From positions 124,001 to 188,000 of the forward strand of contig NZ_JACCCH010000001.1 of NCBI RefSeq assembly GCF_013410945.1: 64,000 nt of DNA. Reading direction: 5' to 3'. The notes below the pieces were generated by a model, which had not been told where the DNA came from, searched no databases, and saw only the letters and a list, made by a program, of their open reading frames with translations. The DNA comes from Leifsonia sp. AK011 (GTDB lineage: Bacteria > Actinomycetota > Actinomycetes > Actinomycetales > Microbacteriaceae). Both the position numbers and the translations under genes were made by a program. Positions 8,295-17,013 of the stretch are shown piece after piece (within the stretch, counting starts at the first letter, position 1; every line of letters starts with the position of its first letter).

Positions 8295-8768
8295 TCAGGA
8301 ACCGTTCGAGGTGCGGCGACGCAGCGGAGCCGGCAGGCGCTTGCCGACCTCGCCCACCACGACCCTCGCCTGGTGAGCACCCTCGGCCACGCGGCGGCCG
8401 ATGGTCGCCCCCACGTCGGCACCCGACCATGCGGCGAACGCACCGAACGAGTCCTCCGTCTCACCGCCCAAGTCGTCCTCGAAGTCGGCGCTGAGGAACG
8501 GGATCAGCCAGTCCTCGACGGTCTCGAGTGGCGTGGCATCCAGTCGGTAGTACCGGTGCTGGCCCTCCTCGCGCACGCTGACGAGACCGTGGTCGCGCAA
8601 CACCTTGAGATGCTTGGAGACGGTGGGCTGGCTCAGTTCCAGGCGCTCGACGAGATCGCCGACGCTGATCTCACCGGTCTCGGACTCGGAGGAGACGTAG
8701 CGGTCGAGAAGTGCGTGAAGGATGTCGCGGCGCGTTGCATCCGAGATCACGTCGAAAATGTCAGCCAT
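8295..8768 (-). CDS. ArsR-family winged-helix transcriptional regulator
   Basis: 157 residues. The N-terminal ArsR domain shows FDVISDATRRDILHALLDR, the recognition helix LSQPTVSKHLKVLRDHGLV and the wing VREEGQHRYYRLD. No metal-binding CxC is present, so it is probably not a classical metal sensor. The C-terminal 60 residues are acidic, then basic, and of unknown role. The ATG lies 6 nt after a TAGCCT hexamer, suggesting a leaderless transcript. It is divergent from the potassium uptake operon (66 nt to the trkH start), which makes regulation of that operon possible but unproven. Confidence 0.85.
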   Translation of the reverse strand: MADIFDVISDATRRDILHALLDRYVSSESETGEISVGDLVERLELSQPTVSKHLKVLRDHGLVSVREEGQHRYYRLDATPLETVEDWLIPFLSADFEDDLGGETEDSFGAFAAWSGADVGATIGRRVAEGAHQARVVVGEVGKRLPAPLRRRTSNGS

Positions 8769-8833
8769 TGCATCAGGCTAGCGGCGCCCCGACGGGAGTA
8801 CCATGACAAGCTGTCTGACAGGACGGCCATGAC

Positions 8834-10273
8834 GTGAGTATGCAGACCCGAGCGGGCCGACGCGGCGAACCCCAAAGCGCCGCGGCGTGGTTGCGTGGTG
8901 CCGCCGACCGCTTTGCCGCCGCCTCTCCGGCCCGGTTCGCGATCCTCGTCTTCAGCTCGCTCATCATCCTGCTCGCGACCGTGCTCGTACTGCCGATCTC
9001 CTCGGCATCGGGCGAGGCCACTCCGCTCGCCGATGCCCTCTTCACCGCGGTCTCGGCGATCTGCGTCACGGGTCTCACGACGGTCGACATGGCCACCCAC
9101 TGGTCCGCGTTCGGCAACGGTGCGATCCTCCTCGGACTGCAGGTCGGTGGAATCGGTGTTCTCACCCTCGCGAGCATCCTGGGCCTCATCGTCTCCCGAA
9201 AGCTCGGTCTTCGGCAACGACTCATCGCGGCGAGTGACACCAACCCGTCGCGAATCCACGTCGGCCCGATCGCTGAGTCGCAGGCGGTGCGACTCGGCGA
9301 AGTGGGTGGGCTCCTCGCGACCGTCGCCCTGAGCGCCCTCGTGATCGAGGTGCTTCTCTCGTTCGTGATCATTCCGCGTCTGCTCGTCGAGGGCTTCGAC
9401 CCCTGGACGGCAACATGGCAGGGCTTCTACTTCGCGGCATCCGCTTTCACGAACACCGGCTTCGTGCCGACGGTGGGCGGAATGGAGCAGTTCGCCGGAG
9501 ACACGTGGATGCTCGCCGCCATCGCCTTCGGGGTCTTCCTCGGCAGCCTCGGCTTCCCCGTCATCTTCGCGGTGCTGCGCAAGGTGCGTGCGGGTGCCCG
9601 GCTGCCGATGCACGCCCGCCTCACCCTCCTGACTACTGTGCTCCTCATCATCCTGGGCGCCATCGCGACGACAGCCCTCGAGTGGAACAACCCGGCAACG
9701 CTCGGGGATCGGGATGCCATCTCCCGACCGCTCACGGCCACCTTCCTCTCCGTCATGACCCGGTCGGGGGGTTTCTCCACGATCGACATCGGGGCGATGA
9801 ACGGCTCGACACAGCTGACCTTCGACATGCTCATGTTCGTGGGTGGAGGGTCCGCCTCCACTGCAGGTGGCATCAAGGTCACGACCCTGGCCGTACTGTT
9901 CCTCGCCGCCCTCGCGGAGGCCCGCGGCGACAATGACATGCACGCGTTCGAGCGCCGCATTCCTGGAGACGTCCTGAGGCTCTCCGTGGCCATCACACTG
10001 TGGGGAGCCACGATCGTCGCGGCGTCCTCGATCGCCATCCTCCAGATCACCAAGGCGCCCCTGGACATGGTCCTGTTCGACGTGATCTCCGCCTTCGCCA
10101 CCTGCGGATTGAGTACGGGATTGACGGAGACCCTGCCCGTCTCCGGCAAGTACATCCTCGCGGCAACCATGTGGGCGGGGCGCGTCGGCACGGTTACCCT
10201 TGCTGCAGCCCTCGCGGCAAGCCAGCGGCGCCACCTGTTCACTCGACCGGAAGAGAGGCCCATCGTTGGTTGA
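8834..10273 (+). CDS. TrkH/KtrB-type potassium transporter membrane subunit
   Basis: 479 residues with repeated M1-P-M2 units. The four pore loops are visible, each with the conserved glycine: ICVTGLTTVD, FTNTGFVPT, RSGGFSTID and FATCGLSTG. With a RCK partner (next gene) it forms a K+ uptake system at the membrane. GTG 8834 is used, with ATG 8840 as alternative; AGGAC lies about 10 nt upstream. Its stop overlaps the TTG start of the regulatory subunit. The first 30 residues are a hydrophilic basic extension before M1. Confidence 0.93.
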   Translation: MSMQTRAGRRGEPQSAAAWLRGAADRFAAASPARFAILVFSSLIILLATVLVLPISSASGEATPLADALFTAVSAICVTGLTTVDMATHWSAFGNGAILLGLQVGGIGVLTLASILGLIVSRKLGLRQRLIAASDTNPSRIHVGPIAESQAVRLGEVGGLLATVALSALVIEVLLSFVIIPRLLVEGFDPWTATWQGFYFAASAFTNTGFVPTVGGMEQFAGDTWMLAAIAFGVFLGSLGFPVIFAVLRKVRAGARLPMHARLTLLTTVLLIILGAIATTALEWNNPATLGDRDAISRPLTATFLSVMTRSGGFSTIDIGAMNGSTQLTFDMLMFVGGGSASTAGGIKVTTLAVLFLAALAEARGDNDMHAFERRIPGDVLRLSVAITLWGATIVAASSIAILQITKAPLDMVLFDVISAFATCGLSTGLTETLPVSGKYILAATMWAGRVGTVTLAAALAASQRRHLFTRPEERPIVG

Positions 10274-10937
10274 GAAGATTCCGCATGACGCACCCGTTCT
10301 GGTCATTGGACTGGGCCGCTTCGGAGCGGCCACCGCCGGTCAGCTCCAGCGTCTCAACCGTGAGGTGCTCGCGATCGACGCCGACCTCGGGCTCGTGCAG
10401 AAATGGTCCGAGCGCGTCACCCACGCAGTGCAGGCCGACGCCCGCCAGATCGACGCACTGCGCCAGATCGGGGCGCAGGACTTCTCGATCGCGGTCGTCG
10501 CGGTCGGGTCATCCATCGAGGCGAGTGTGCTCATCACCGCGAATCTCGTCGATCTCAAGGTTCCCCAGATCTGGGCCAAGGCCATCAGCCAGTCACACGG
10601 CAAGATCCTCGCTCGCATCGGGGCCAACCACGTCATCTACCCGGAGGCTGAGGCAGGGGAACGCGTCGCCCACCTCGTCGGCGGCAGGATGCTCGACTTC
10701 ATCGAGTTCGAGAACGACTTCGCGATCGTCAAGATGTACCCGCCGAAGGCGATCAGGGGCATGAGCCTCGCCGAGTCGCATGTGCGCAAGAAGTTCGGCA
10801 TCACGGTTGTCGGAGTGAAGTCGCCCGGCCAGGACTTCACCTACGCGACCCCGGAGACGATCGTCTCGAACCACGACCTCATCATCGTGAGCGGCCAGTC
10901 GGCTCAGATCGAGAAATTCGCCTCCCAGGCGAGTTAG
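10266..10937 (+). CDS. TrkA/KtrA-type potassium uptake regulatory (RCK) subunit
   Basis: 223 residues. TrkA-N Rossmann domain with VIGLGRFGAATA (GxGxxG) and the acidic residue after strand 2 (LAIDADLGLV); TrkA-C domain from about residue 135 (MSLAESHVRKKFGITVVGV). It binds nucleotide and gates the TrkH/KtrB subunit. No ATG or GTG fits. A TTG at 10266 is preceded at 7 nt by an AAGAGAGG ribosome site (10251-10258) and overlaps the trkH stop, so a coupled TTG start is the best call. Confidence 0.92.
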   Translation: MVEKIPHDAPVLVIGLGRFGAATAGQLQRLNREVLAIDADLGLVQKWSERVTHAVQADARQIDALRQIGAQDFSIAVVAVGSSIEASVLITANLVDLKVPQIWAKAISQSHGKILARIGANHVIYPEAEAGERVAHLVGGRMLDFIEFENDFAIVKMYPPKAIRGMSLAESHVRKKFGITVVGVKSPGQDFTYATPETIVSNHDLIIVSGQSAQIEKFASQAS

Positions 10938-10959
10938 TCCGGGCGCTCAGCGGGCTCTC

Positions 10960-11784
10960 CTAGCCTGCTGCGAGCTCCTTCGCGCGTGCGAGGGCTGCCG
11001 CGGTGGCTCTCGCGAAGAGGGCTTCTAGGTCGGCGTCCTGCAGCACCGCGATGGCGCGCTCAGTGGTGCCCTTGGGGCTCGTGACCTGTCGTCGTAGCTC
11101 CTCAGGTGACTGGCCGGATGCCGCGAGCAGTTGCATCGCGCCGAGGAAGGTCTCCGACACGAGGAGGGATGCCTGCTCGGGCGTGAACCCGAGGCCCACC
11201 GCCGCGCGGCTGAACTCCTCGACGAAGAGAAAGACGTAGGCGGGGCCGGAGCCCGAGACCGTACTGAGCGCGTCGATCTGGGATTCGGGCACCTCGACGA
11301 CGGTGCCGACCGTGCCGAACACTCGGGAGACGATCTCCATCTCCTCGGCGGTGGAGCGTGACCCCGCCGAGAGTCCCGTCACGGCCCTGCCTACGAGAGC
11401 CGGCGTGTTCGGCATCGCACGAAGAACGGATCCCGGCACGACCGCCTCCATCGTCGCGGTCGTCACACCGGCAGCGACGCTCACGACGATGGCGTCTGGC
11501 TCGAGCGCGGGAGCGATCGCGGCGAGGGTCTCGGCCACCATTGCGGGCTTCACCCCGATCAGCACCACGCGGGCACCGGTCACGGCACGGAGGTTGGCGT
11601 CGGCATCCGTCTCGAGGGCGAACGACTCGACCCCCTCATGTCGCACGAGGGCTGCCTTGGCCTCGGTGCGGTTGGTGACACGGATGCTACCCTCCACCGT
11701 CACCCCGGGGGCGACGAGTCCGCCGAGGATGGCGCCGCCCATGGAGCCTGCACCGATGATTGCTATCGAGGGAAGAGTGGTCAC
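10960..11784 (-). CDS. proC: pyrroline-5-carboxylate reductase
   Basis: 274 residues. NADP-binding motif SIAIIGAGSMGGAI at the N-terminus. The C-terminal dimerisation domain contains the ProC signature around DALSTVSGSGPAYVFLFVE and LRRQVTSPKGTTERAI. It catalyses the last step of proline synthesis in the cytosol. The GTG start is 6 nt after a TAGGAT hexamer. That hexamer is half of the palindrome ATCCTAGGAT shared with the divergent CDF gene. It converges on the ktrA gene with 22 nt between stops. Confidence 0.95.
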   Translation of the reverse strand: MTTLPSIAIIGAGSMGGAILGGLVAPGVTVEGSIRVTNRTEAKAALVRHEGVESFALETDADANLRAVTGARVVLIGVKPAMVAETLAAIAPALEPDAIVVSVAAGVTTATMEAVVPGSVLRAMPNTPALVGRAVTGLSAGSRSTAEEMEIVSRVFGTVGTVVEVPESQIDALSTVSGSGPAYVFLFVEEFSRAAVGLGFTPEQASLLVSETFLGAMQLLAASGQSPEELRRQVTSPKGTTERAIAVLQDADLEALFARATAAALARAKELAAG

Positions 11785-11790
11785 GTGCCC

Positions 11791-11800
11791 ATCCTAGGAT
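11791..11800. promoter_or_regulatory. palindromic shared -10 element for proC and the CDF transporter
   Basis: The decamer ATCCTAGGAT is its own reverse complement. Read on plus, TAGGAT (11795-11800) is 7 nt from the ATG at 11808. Read on minus, TAGGAT (11796-11791) is 6 nt from the proC GTG at 11784. Both distances fit leaderless initiation, so one symmetric sequence seems to serve both genes. Confidence 0.6.
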
Positions 11801-11807
11801 TGTGGCC

Positions 11808-12770
11808 ATGAGTACAGAGGGCGGAACCAAGGCAGTCATCGCGGCGCTACTGGCGAATGCGGGCATCGCGGTCACGAAGTTCATCGCCTTCGCCTTCTCC
11901 GGTTCGAGTTCGATGCTCGCCGAGGGCGTGCACTCGCTGGCGGATGCCGGCAACCAGGGTCTGTTGCTTCTCGGCGGTCGCCAGTCCCGCAAGAAGGCCG
12001 ACAAGGAGCACCCCTTCGGGTACGGCCGCGAACGCTACGTCTACGCGTTCGTTGTGGCGATCATCCTGTTCTCTGTCGGTGGCGTCTTCTCGATCTACGA
12101 GGGCATCGACAAGCTGCAGCACCCGCATGAGCTCGAGGTGCCGTGGCTGCCGATCCTGGTGCTCGCGATTGCCATCGGGCTCGAGTCGTTCTCCCTGCGG
12201 ACCGCGATTCGGGAGTCGAACCGATCGCGAGGCAAGAAGGGCTGGATCGCGTTCGTGCGCCACGCGAAGCAGCCAGAGCTGCCCGTTGTGCTCCTCGAGG
12301 ATGTCGCGGCGCTGCTGGGTCTCGCGTTCGCCTTCGTCGGAGTCGGGCTCACGATCATCACCGGAAACTCGATCTGGGATGCGATTGGAACACTCTTCAT
12401 CGGTGCCCTGCTCGTCACGGTCGCCATCATCCTCGGTATCGAGACGAAGAGCCTCCTCGTCGGCGAGGGAGCGACGACAGAGGATGACACGCGCATCCGC
12501 GAGGTGTTCAACGCGAGCAGCCGCGTCGAGTCGCTCATCCACATGAAGACGCTCTACCTCGGCCCCGACGAACTCATGGTGGCCGCCAAGGTCGCCTTCG
12601 CGCCCAAGTCCAAGCTCGGTGACGTCGCCCTGTCGATCAATGAGCTGGAGTCGTCGATCCGCGAGGCCGTCCCGGCTGCCCGAGTCATCTACATCGAGCC
12701 GGACGTCTACCACGCACCCGGCGAGGGCAACCCCGCGACCGACACGATCGTCATCAAGGGAATCGACTAA
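11808..12770 (+). CDS. cation diffusion facilitator family transporter (SLC30A9-like subgroup)
   Basis: 320 residues, about six transmembrane segments and a cytosolic C-terminal ferredoxin-like domain. The HSLADAGNQ motif gives the TM2 metal ligands (H-x3-D). The TM5 segment reads LLEDVAALLGLAF, the variant seen in SLC30A9-like bacterial members rather than the classical H-x3-D. It probably exports Zn2+ or another divalent ion in exchange for protons. The ATG at 11808 follows the shared palindromic -10 at 7 nt. The metal cannot be assigned from sequence. Confidence 0.88.
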   Translation: MSTEGGTKAVIAALLANAGIAVTKFIAFAFSGSSSMLAEGVHSLADAGNQGLLLLGGRQSRKKADKEHPFGYGRERYVYAFVVAIILFSVGGVFSIYEGIDKLQHPHELEVPWLPILVLAIAIGLESFSLRTAIRESNRSRGKKGWIAFVRHAKQPELPVVLLEDVAALLGLAFAFVGVGLTIITGNSIWDAIGTLFIGALLVTVAIILGIETKSLLVGEGATTEDDTRIREVFNASSRVESLIHMKTLYLGPDELMVAAKVAFAPKSKLGDVALSINELESSIREAVPAARVIYIEPDVYHAPGEGNPATDTIVIKGID

Positions 12771-12822
12771 GGCGAGCCTGCCCTAGCTGGCCCTGCGCCT
12801 CTCTTCGGGCCACCATGGGTGC

Positions 12823-13176
12823 ATGGACATCCTGCACTCGATCCTGCTCGCCTCCCACCTCGTGGGCATGGCGCTCATCGTCGGCATCTTCCTGGTGCAG
12901 ATGCGCAAGGACTCCGGATTCTCCGTCACTCCCGTCCTGGCCGGTGCGATCGTGCAGCTCGTCTCGGGGCTCGCGCTCGTCGGCGTGGCGGAGGCGGGCG
13001 ATCACGACCTCAACTACGTGAAGATCGCCACCAAGCTCGTGATCGCGCTCGCCGTTCTCGTGGCCGCCATCCTCGCCTACCGCGCGAACAAGAACGGTGG
13101 CCGTGTCAAGCCGTTCTTCCACGCTGCGGGCGGTCTCGCCCTGATCAACCTGCTGGTCGCCGTCTTCTGGCGCTAA
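12823..13176 (+). CDS. small four-helix integral membrane protein of unknown function
   Basis: 117 residues with four hydrophobic stretches: LLASHLVGMALIVGIFLV, VLAGAIVQLVSGLALVGVA, LVIALAVLVAAILAY and GGLALINLLVAVFW. The single His in the first helix and the Asp/His in the second loop (AGDHDLNYVKIATK) recur in small actinobacterial membrane proteins of this length. I cannot assign a biochemical role. The gene stands alone, with no clear ribosome site before the ATG. Confidence 0.72.
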   Translation: MDILHSILLASHLVGMALIVGIFLVQMRKDSGFSVTPVLAGAIVQLVSGLALVGVAEAGDHDLNYVKIATKLVIALAVLVAAILAYRANKNGGRVKPFFHAAGGLALINLLVAVFWR

Positions 13177-13233
13177 GCACGCGCGGAGTGCACCGCATCA
13201 TGGGAGCACCTGTCACGGGAGTACACACTCGGT

Positions 13234-13254
13234 AACACGGTTACGCCCCGTGTT
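13234..13254. promoter_or_regulatory. inverted repeat upstream of the LLM monooxygenase gene
   Basis: AACACGG (13234-13240) and CCGTGTT (13248-13254) form a perfect 7-bp inverted repeat with a 7-nt spacer, 54 nt before the monooxygenase ATG. The overlapping GGTAAC-AC-GGTTAC (13231-13244) is also symmetric. It is operator-like; the cognate regulator is unknown. Confidence 0.4.
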
Positions 13255-13307
13255 CGTGTGTGACGGCCGCCCTTGTCCTGACGACGGCGCACACGGACAG
13301 TGGTCGC

Positions 13308-14768
13308 ATGACTTCTTCTCGTATCGTGCTGAACGCCTTCGACATGACCTGCGTCACGCACCAGAACCCCGGCCTGTGGCGCCACCCGGACAACCAGGCT
13401 GACCGGTACAACACCCTCGACTACTGGCAGAACCTCGCTACCACGCTCGAGCGCGGCAAGTTCGATGCCGTCTTCATCGCGGATGTGGTCGGCCTCTACG
13501 ACCTCTACCGTGGCACCGCTGCGGCCTCGTTCATCGACGCCGACCAGGTGCCCGTGAACGATCCGCTCTTCCAGGTGCCCGCCATGGCAGCAGTCACGTC
13601 GAAGCTCGGCTTCGGCGTGACTGTCGCAGTGACCTACGAGCAGCCCTACCTGCTCGCCCGCAAGTTCTCGACGCTCGATCAACTCACGGGGGGTCGCGTC
13701 GGTATCAACGTGGTCACGAGCTATCTCGACAGCGCCGCCCGCAACCTCGGGTTGAAGAGCCAGATCAAGCACGACGACCGGTACGGTCTCGCCGATGAGT
13801 TCCTCGACGTCACCTACAAGCTGTGGGAGGGGTCCTGGGAGGACCAGGCAGTGGTGCGCGACCGAGCCAGAGGCGTCTTCACTGACCCCACGAAGGTGCA
13901 TCCGATCGGGCACGACGGGGAGTACTTCACCGTTCCCGGAATCCACCTGAGCGAGCCGTCGCCGCAGCGCACTCCGGTGATCTACCAGGCCGGGGCATCC
14001 AGTCGGGGACGCGACTTCGCCGCCAAGCACGGAGAGGCGCTCTTCATCATCGCGACGAGTCCGGAGCAGGCTCGACCGATCACCGACGACATCCGCGACC
14101 GCGCAGAAGCGCAGGGGCGCTCGCGTGACTCGGTCAAGATCCTTACGCTCCTCACGGTGATCACCGGCGAGGACGACGCCGCGGCTCAGGCGAAATACGA
14201 CGAGCTTGCGTCGTACGCGAGCCTCGAGGGCGGCCTCGCTCTCGCCGGCGGTTGGACGGGCATCGACTTCTCCACCCTCGACCCCGACGTGCCGCTCGAG
14301 TACGTGGACAACGATTCTCTGCGCAGCGTGCTGGCGATGTTCACGACCGCCGACCCGGACAAGAAGTGGACGCCGCGCGATGTGGCCTCGTACCTCGCGA
14401 TCGGCGGACTCGGAAAGGTCATCGTCGGGGGCCCCGAGACCGTAGCCGATGAACTGGAGCGGTGGGTCGAGGTCGGCGGACTCGACGGCTTCAACCTCGC
14501 CTATGCGATCACTCCCGGCACGTTCGAGGACTTCGTCGACCACGTCGTCCCTGAGCTCCAGCGACGGGGACGCGTGTGGAACGACTACCCGGAGGAGTCG
14601 GATGGCACGTTGCGCTCGCACCTCACGGGTGCGCCGACCGGCCTCGTGACCGATGACCACCCTGCGGCCCGGTACCGCGGAGCGTTCGTCGGTGGAGCCT
14701 CCGCCGCCACCGACACCCTGCCCTCGCCGTTCGCGGCCGATGTCGACGTCGTGGCGGAACTCCAGTGA
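13308..14768 (+). CDS. NtaA/SnaA/DszA-family FMN-dependent (LLM-class) monooxygenase
   Basis: 486 residues, luciferase-like TIM-barrel. Diagnostic features of the NtaA/SnaA/DszA group are the early FDMTCVTHQNPGLWRHPDNQ segment, FDAVFIADVVGLYD, and VPVNDPLFQVPAMAAVTSKLGFGVTVAVTYE split around the barrel. It also has GGRVGINVVTSYLDSAARN and the QAGASSRGRDFAAKH phosphate loop. Such enzymes use FMNH2 supplied by a partner reductase to oxidise sulfur, chelate or aromatic substrates. The next gene encodes that reductase, overlapping it by GTGA. The substrate is unknown; desulfurisation of organosulfur compounds is plausible. The ATG at 13308 is the first that aligns with the family start. Confidence 0.9.
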   Translation: MTSSRIVLNAFDMTCVTHQNPGLWRHPDNQADRYNTLDYWQNLATTLERGKFDAVFIADVVGLYDLYRGTAAASFIDADQVPVNDPLFQVPAMAAVTSKLGFGVTVAVTYEQPYLLARKFSTLDQLTGGRVGINVVTSYLDSAARNLGLKSQIKHDDRYGLADEFLDVTYKLWEGSWEDQAVVRDRARGVFTDPTKVHPIGHDGEYFTVPGIHLSEPSPQRTPVIYQAGASSRGRDFAAKHGEALFIIATSPEQARPITDDIRDRAEAQGRSRDSVKILTLLTVITGEDDAAAQAKYDELASYASLEGGLALAGGWTGIDFSTLDPDVPLEYVDNDSLRSVLAMFTTADPDKKWTPRDVASYLAIGGLGKVIVGGPETVADELERWVEVGGLDGFNLAYAITPGTFEDFVDHVVPELQRRGRVWNDYPEESDGTLRSHLTGAPTGLVTDDHPAARYRGAFVGGASAATDTLPSPFAADVDVVAELQ

Positions 14769-15355
14769 CCCTCCGCCCGTTGAAGGTCGTCGCGGTCTGC
14801 GGAAGCCTGCAATCGCCGTCGAAGTCGCTCGGCCTGCTCGACGCGATCGTGGACGAGCTCGGCGCGCGGCTCGAGATCGAGACGACCGTCATCAGCCTGA
14901 CCGACCTCGCTCCGACGCTCGCCGGGTCGTTCAGTAGGAACGTCGTCGACCCTCGACTCGAGGAGGCGCTCCAGGAGATCGAGTCGGCAGAGCTGTTGGT
15001 TGTCGTGAGTCCCGTCTATCGCGCGGCGTTCTCCGGGCTGTTCAAGCACCTCTTCGACCTGGTGAACCAGCGGGCGCTCGAGGGCACACCCGTGCTCCTC
15101 GCCGCGACCGGCGGGAGCGAACGGCACTCGCTGATCCTGGAGCACCACCTTCGCCCGCTGTTCTCGTTCTTCCAGGCGGTCACACTCCCCCTCGGGGTCT
15201 ACGGCGTGGAGAGTGAGTTCGAGAACTACCGGGTGGCAAGTCCGACACTGCAGGAACGTGTCGAACGCACGGTCGAGCGGGCGATCCCGTTGATCCTCCA
15301 CTTGCACCCGGAGGCAAGCAAGGCACTGCCGACAGCGGCCGCGCAGCAGGGCTAG
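14765..15355 (+). CDS. NAD(P)H-dependent FMN reductase (MsuE/SsuE-like)
   Basis: 196 residues, flavodoxin-like fold. The N-terminus VVAVCGSLQSPSKSLGLLDAI is the FMN phosphate-binding loop (G-S-x-x-x-x-S). VVVSPVYRAAFSGLFKHLFDL is the characteristic second motif, and the LLAATGGSERHSLILEH segment is typical of MsuE-type reductases. It supplies reduced FMN to the monooxygenase upstream, with which it shares a GTGA overlap. Its stop and that of the convergent amidohydrolase are the same four bases, CTAG (15352-15355). Confidence 0.9.
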   Translation: MTLRPLKVVAVCGSLQSPSKSLGLLDAIVDELGARLEIETTVISLTDLAPTLAGSFSRNVVDPRLEEALQEIESAELLVVVSPVYRAAFSGLFKHLFDLVNQRALEGTPVLLAATGGSERHSLILEHHLRPLFSFFQAVTLPLGVYGVESEFENYRVASPTLQERVERTVERAIPLILHLHPEASKALPTAAAQQG

Positions 15356-16968
15356 TCGGCGGAGTAGACGCTCTCGCCCCCGATGACCGTCTGCTGAACA
15401 ATACAGTCGGAGACGTTCTCCAGGGAGAACGGATCGTCGCTGAGCACCACGAAGTCGGCGTTCATCCCAGACCGCAACACCCCGTTGCGGTCCAGGCGCG
15501 AGGTGAAGGACGAACCCGAGGTGTAGGCGGCGATGGCCGTGGAGAGCGGTAGTCGCTGCGACCTCATCGACTCGGGCGCGACACCCCGCAGGGACCGATT
15601 CACGGCGGCCTGCAGCGCGTCGAAGGGGTTCGGGCTCGACACGGGCCAGTCGCTGCCCGAACTCCAAGGGATGCCGTAGCCGTTCCACGTGGCCAGCTGG
15701 GACATGCGTGACATCGCCTCGGCCCCCACGTACTTCTCGTACTGCGCGAAGTCGAGGAAGTCGTCAGCGGTCCACACAAGCTGGAGGTTGGCCGTGACAT
15801 CCAGCGCGCGGAATCGTGGGAGGTCGTCCGTCGCGACAAAGGTCAGGTGCGCGATCTGGTGACGGGTTCCGCGGTACCCGTTGGCCTCGCGCGCCGCCTG
15901 GACGGCGTCGAGGGCCTCCCGCACGGCCCGATCCCCGAGAGCGTGGAAGTGCACGTCCACTCCGTGAGCGTCCAGTGCGACGAGCGCGCGGTTGAGATCG
16001 GCAGGCTCGATCATGGTGCCGCCGTTGTGGCCGAGGGGATTGCCGTCGGCGTCACAGTAGTTCTCGAGCATGGCCGCCGTACCCGCCTCGTGCACGCCGT
16101 CGAGCAGCATCTTGACCGTGGGTGCTCTGAACCGCCCGCGGGAGTATGCCTCGCGTCGTTCGAGGATCGAGTCGAGCTGTTCGAGACCGCGGGTCCTGTC
16201 CCAGTAGATCGCACCCGCGACGCGCGCGGTGAGCGTGTCATCCTCTGCCAGCCGAAGGTAGACCCGGCCCACGTCGACGGTACCGAACTCGCTACCGAGG
16301 AGAGCGTCCTGCCAGCCCACGACGCCGAAGCGGTGGAGTACCTCCTGCGCGGCGAGCACATCCTGCGCGGCATCGCTCTCGCTGGGCGGCCCCGCCAGCT
16401 GCCGCACGAGTTGGATCGCCTCCTCGTTGATCAGACCGCTCGGGCTGCCGTCCCGGAACTTCTCGATGTGGGCGTCCTGCGCGGTCGCCGCGGCATCGAT
16501 GATGCCGGCCTGCGTCAGCGCGGCGGTGTTGGCGAGGGCGCCATGCTGGTCGCTGTTGATCATGAGGACCGGGCGGTGTGCGATGACGGCGTCGAGGTCG
16601 CGACGCGTGACATGCGTGTTGGCGACGAGGATCGCGGAGTAGCCGGTCACCATCAGAAGACCGTCGCCTGGGTGCGCTCGATCGAACTCGCGGATCCTCG
16701 ACCAGTAGTCCTCGACGGAGGGCAATCCCGAGACGTCGCAGCCCCGTTCGCGACCCCCACCCAGGAGGGGATGCACGTGCCCGTCCACGAAGCCGGGCAT
16801 CACGAACCGTCCCTCGAGGTCGACAATGCTCCAGCCGTCGGCGGCGTCCGGTTGGTCGAAGCCGACCGAGGACACCATCCCGTCCTCGACCGTGAGCACC
16901 GTACCGAACGGCGCGAGCGGGTCGCCGGTGTGAATTCGTGCGTTGACGTAGGCAGTCCTCGTGTTCAC
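15352..16968 (-). CDS. amidohydrolase family protein (YtcJ-like)
   Basis: 538 residues. Metal-dependent hydrolase with a beta-sandwich N-terminus (VNARIHTGDP) and the metal motif FVDGHVHPLLGG (H-x-H). Later ligand regions are HFHALGDRAVREALD, TRHQIAHLTFV and SGSDWPVSSPNPFDALQ, the Asp of SGSDWP being catalytic. This order is that of YtcJ/AtzF-like exoenzyme-type amidohydrolases. The natural substrate is not known. The GTG start is 7 nt after TAGTAT (leaderless). Convergent with the FMN reductase. Confidence 0.88.
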   Translation of the reverse strand: MNTRTAYVNARIHTGDPLAPFGTVLTVEDGMVSSVGFDQPDAADGWSIVDLEGRFVMPGFVDGHVHPLLGGGRERGCDVSGLPSVEDYWSRIREFDRAHPGDGLLMVTGYSAILVANTHVTRRDLDAVIAHRPVLMINSDQHGALANTAALTQAGIIDAAATAQDAHIEKFRDGSPSGLINEEAIQLVRQLAGPPSESDAAQDVLAAQEVLHRFGVVGWQDALLGSEFGTVDVGRVYLRLAEDDTLTARVAGAIYWDRTRGLEQLDSILERREAYSRGRFRAPTVKMLLDGVHEAGTAAMLENYCDADGNPLGHNGGTMIEPADLNRALVALDAHGVDVHFHALGDRAVREALDAVQAAREANGYRGTRHQIAHLTFVATDDLPRFRALDVTANLQLVWTADDFLDFAQYEKYVGAEAMSRMSQLATWNGYGIPWSSGSDWPVSSPNPFDALQAAVNRSLRGVAPESMRSQRLPLSTAIAAYTSGSSFTSRLDRNGVLRSGMNADFVVLSDDPFSLENVSDCIVQQTVIGGESVYSAD

Positions 16969-17013
16969 GAGGCCGATACTAGGGGTCGCCGTGACCTCAC
17001 GGGGCGAGGCCCG

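Noticed and set aside
8747-10333. 528-codon open frame on minus across the potassium transporter gene
   Set aside because: Low-complexity Glu/Arg/Gly product, no domain; the plus-strand TrkH pore motifs are unmistakable.
13173-14660. 495-codon minus-strand frame opposite the LLM monooxygenase
   Set aside because: No domain or start context; mirror frame of a well-defined enzyme.
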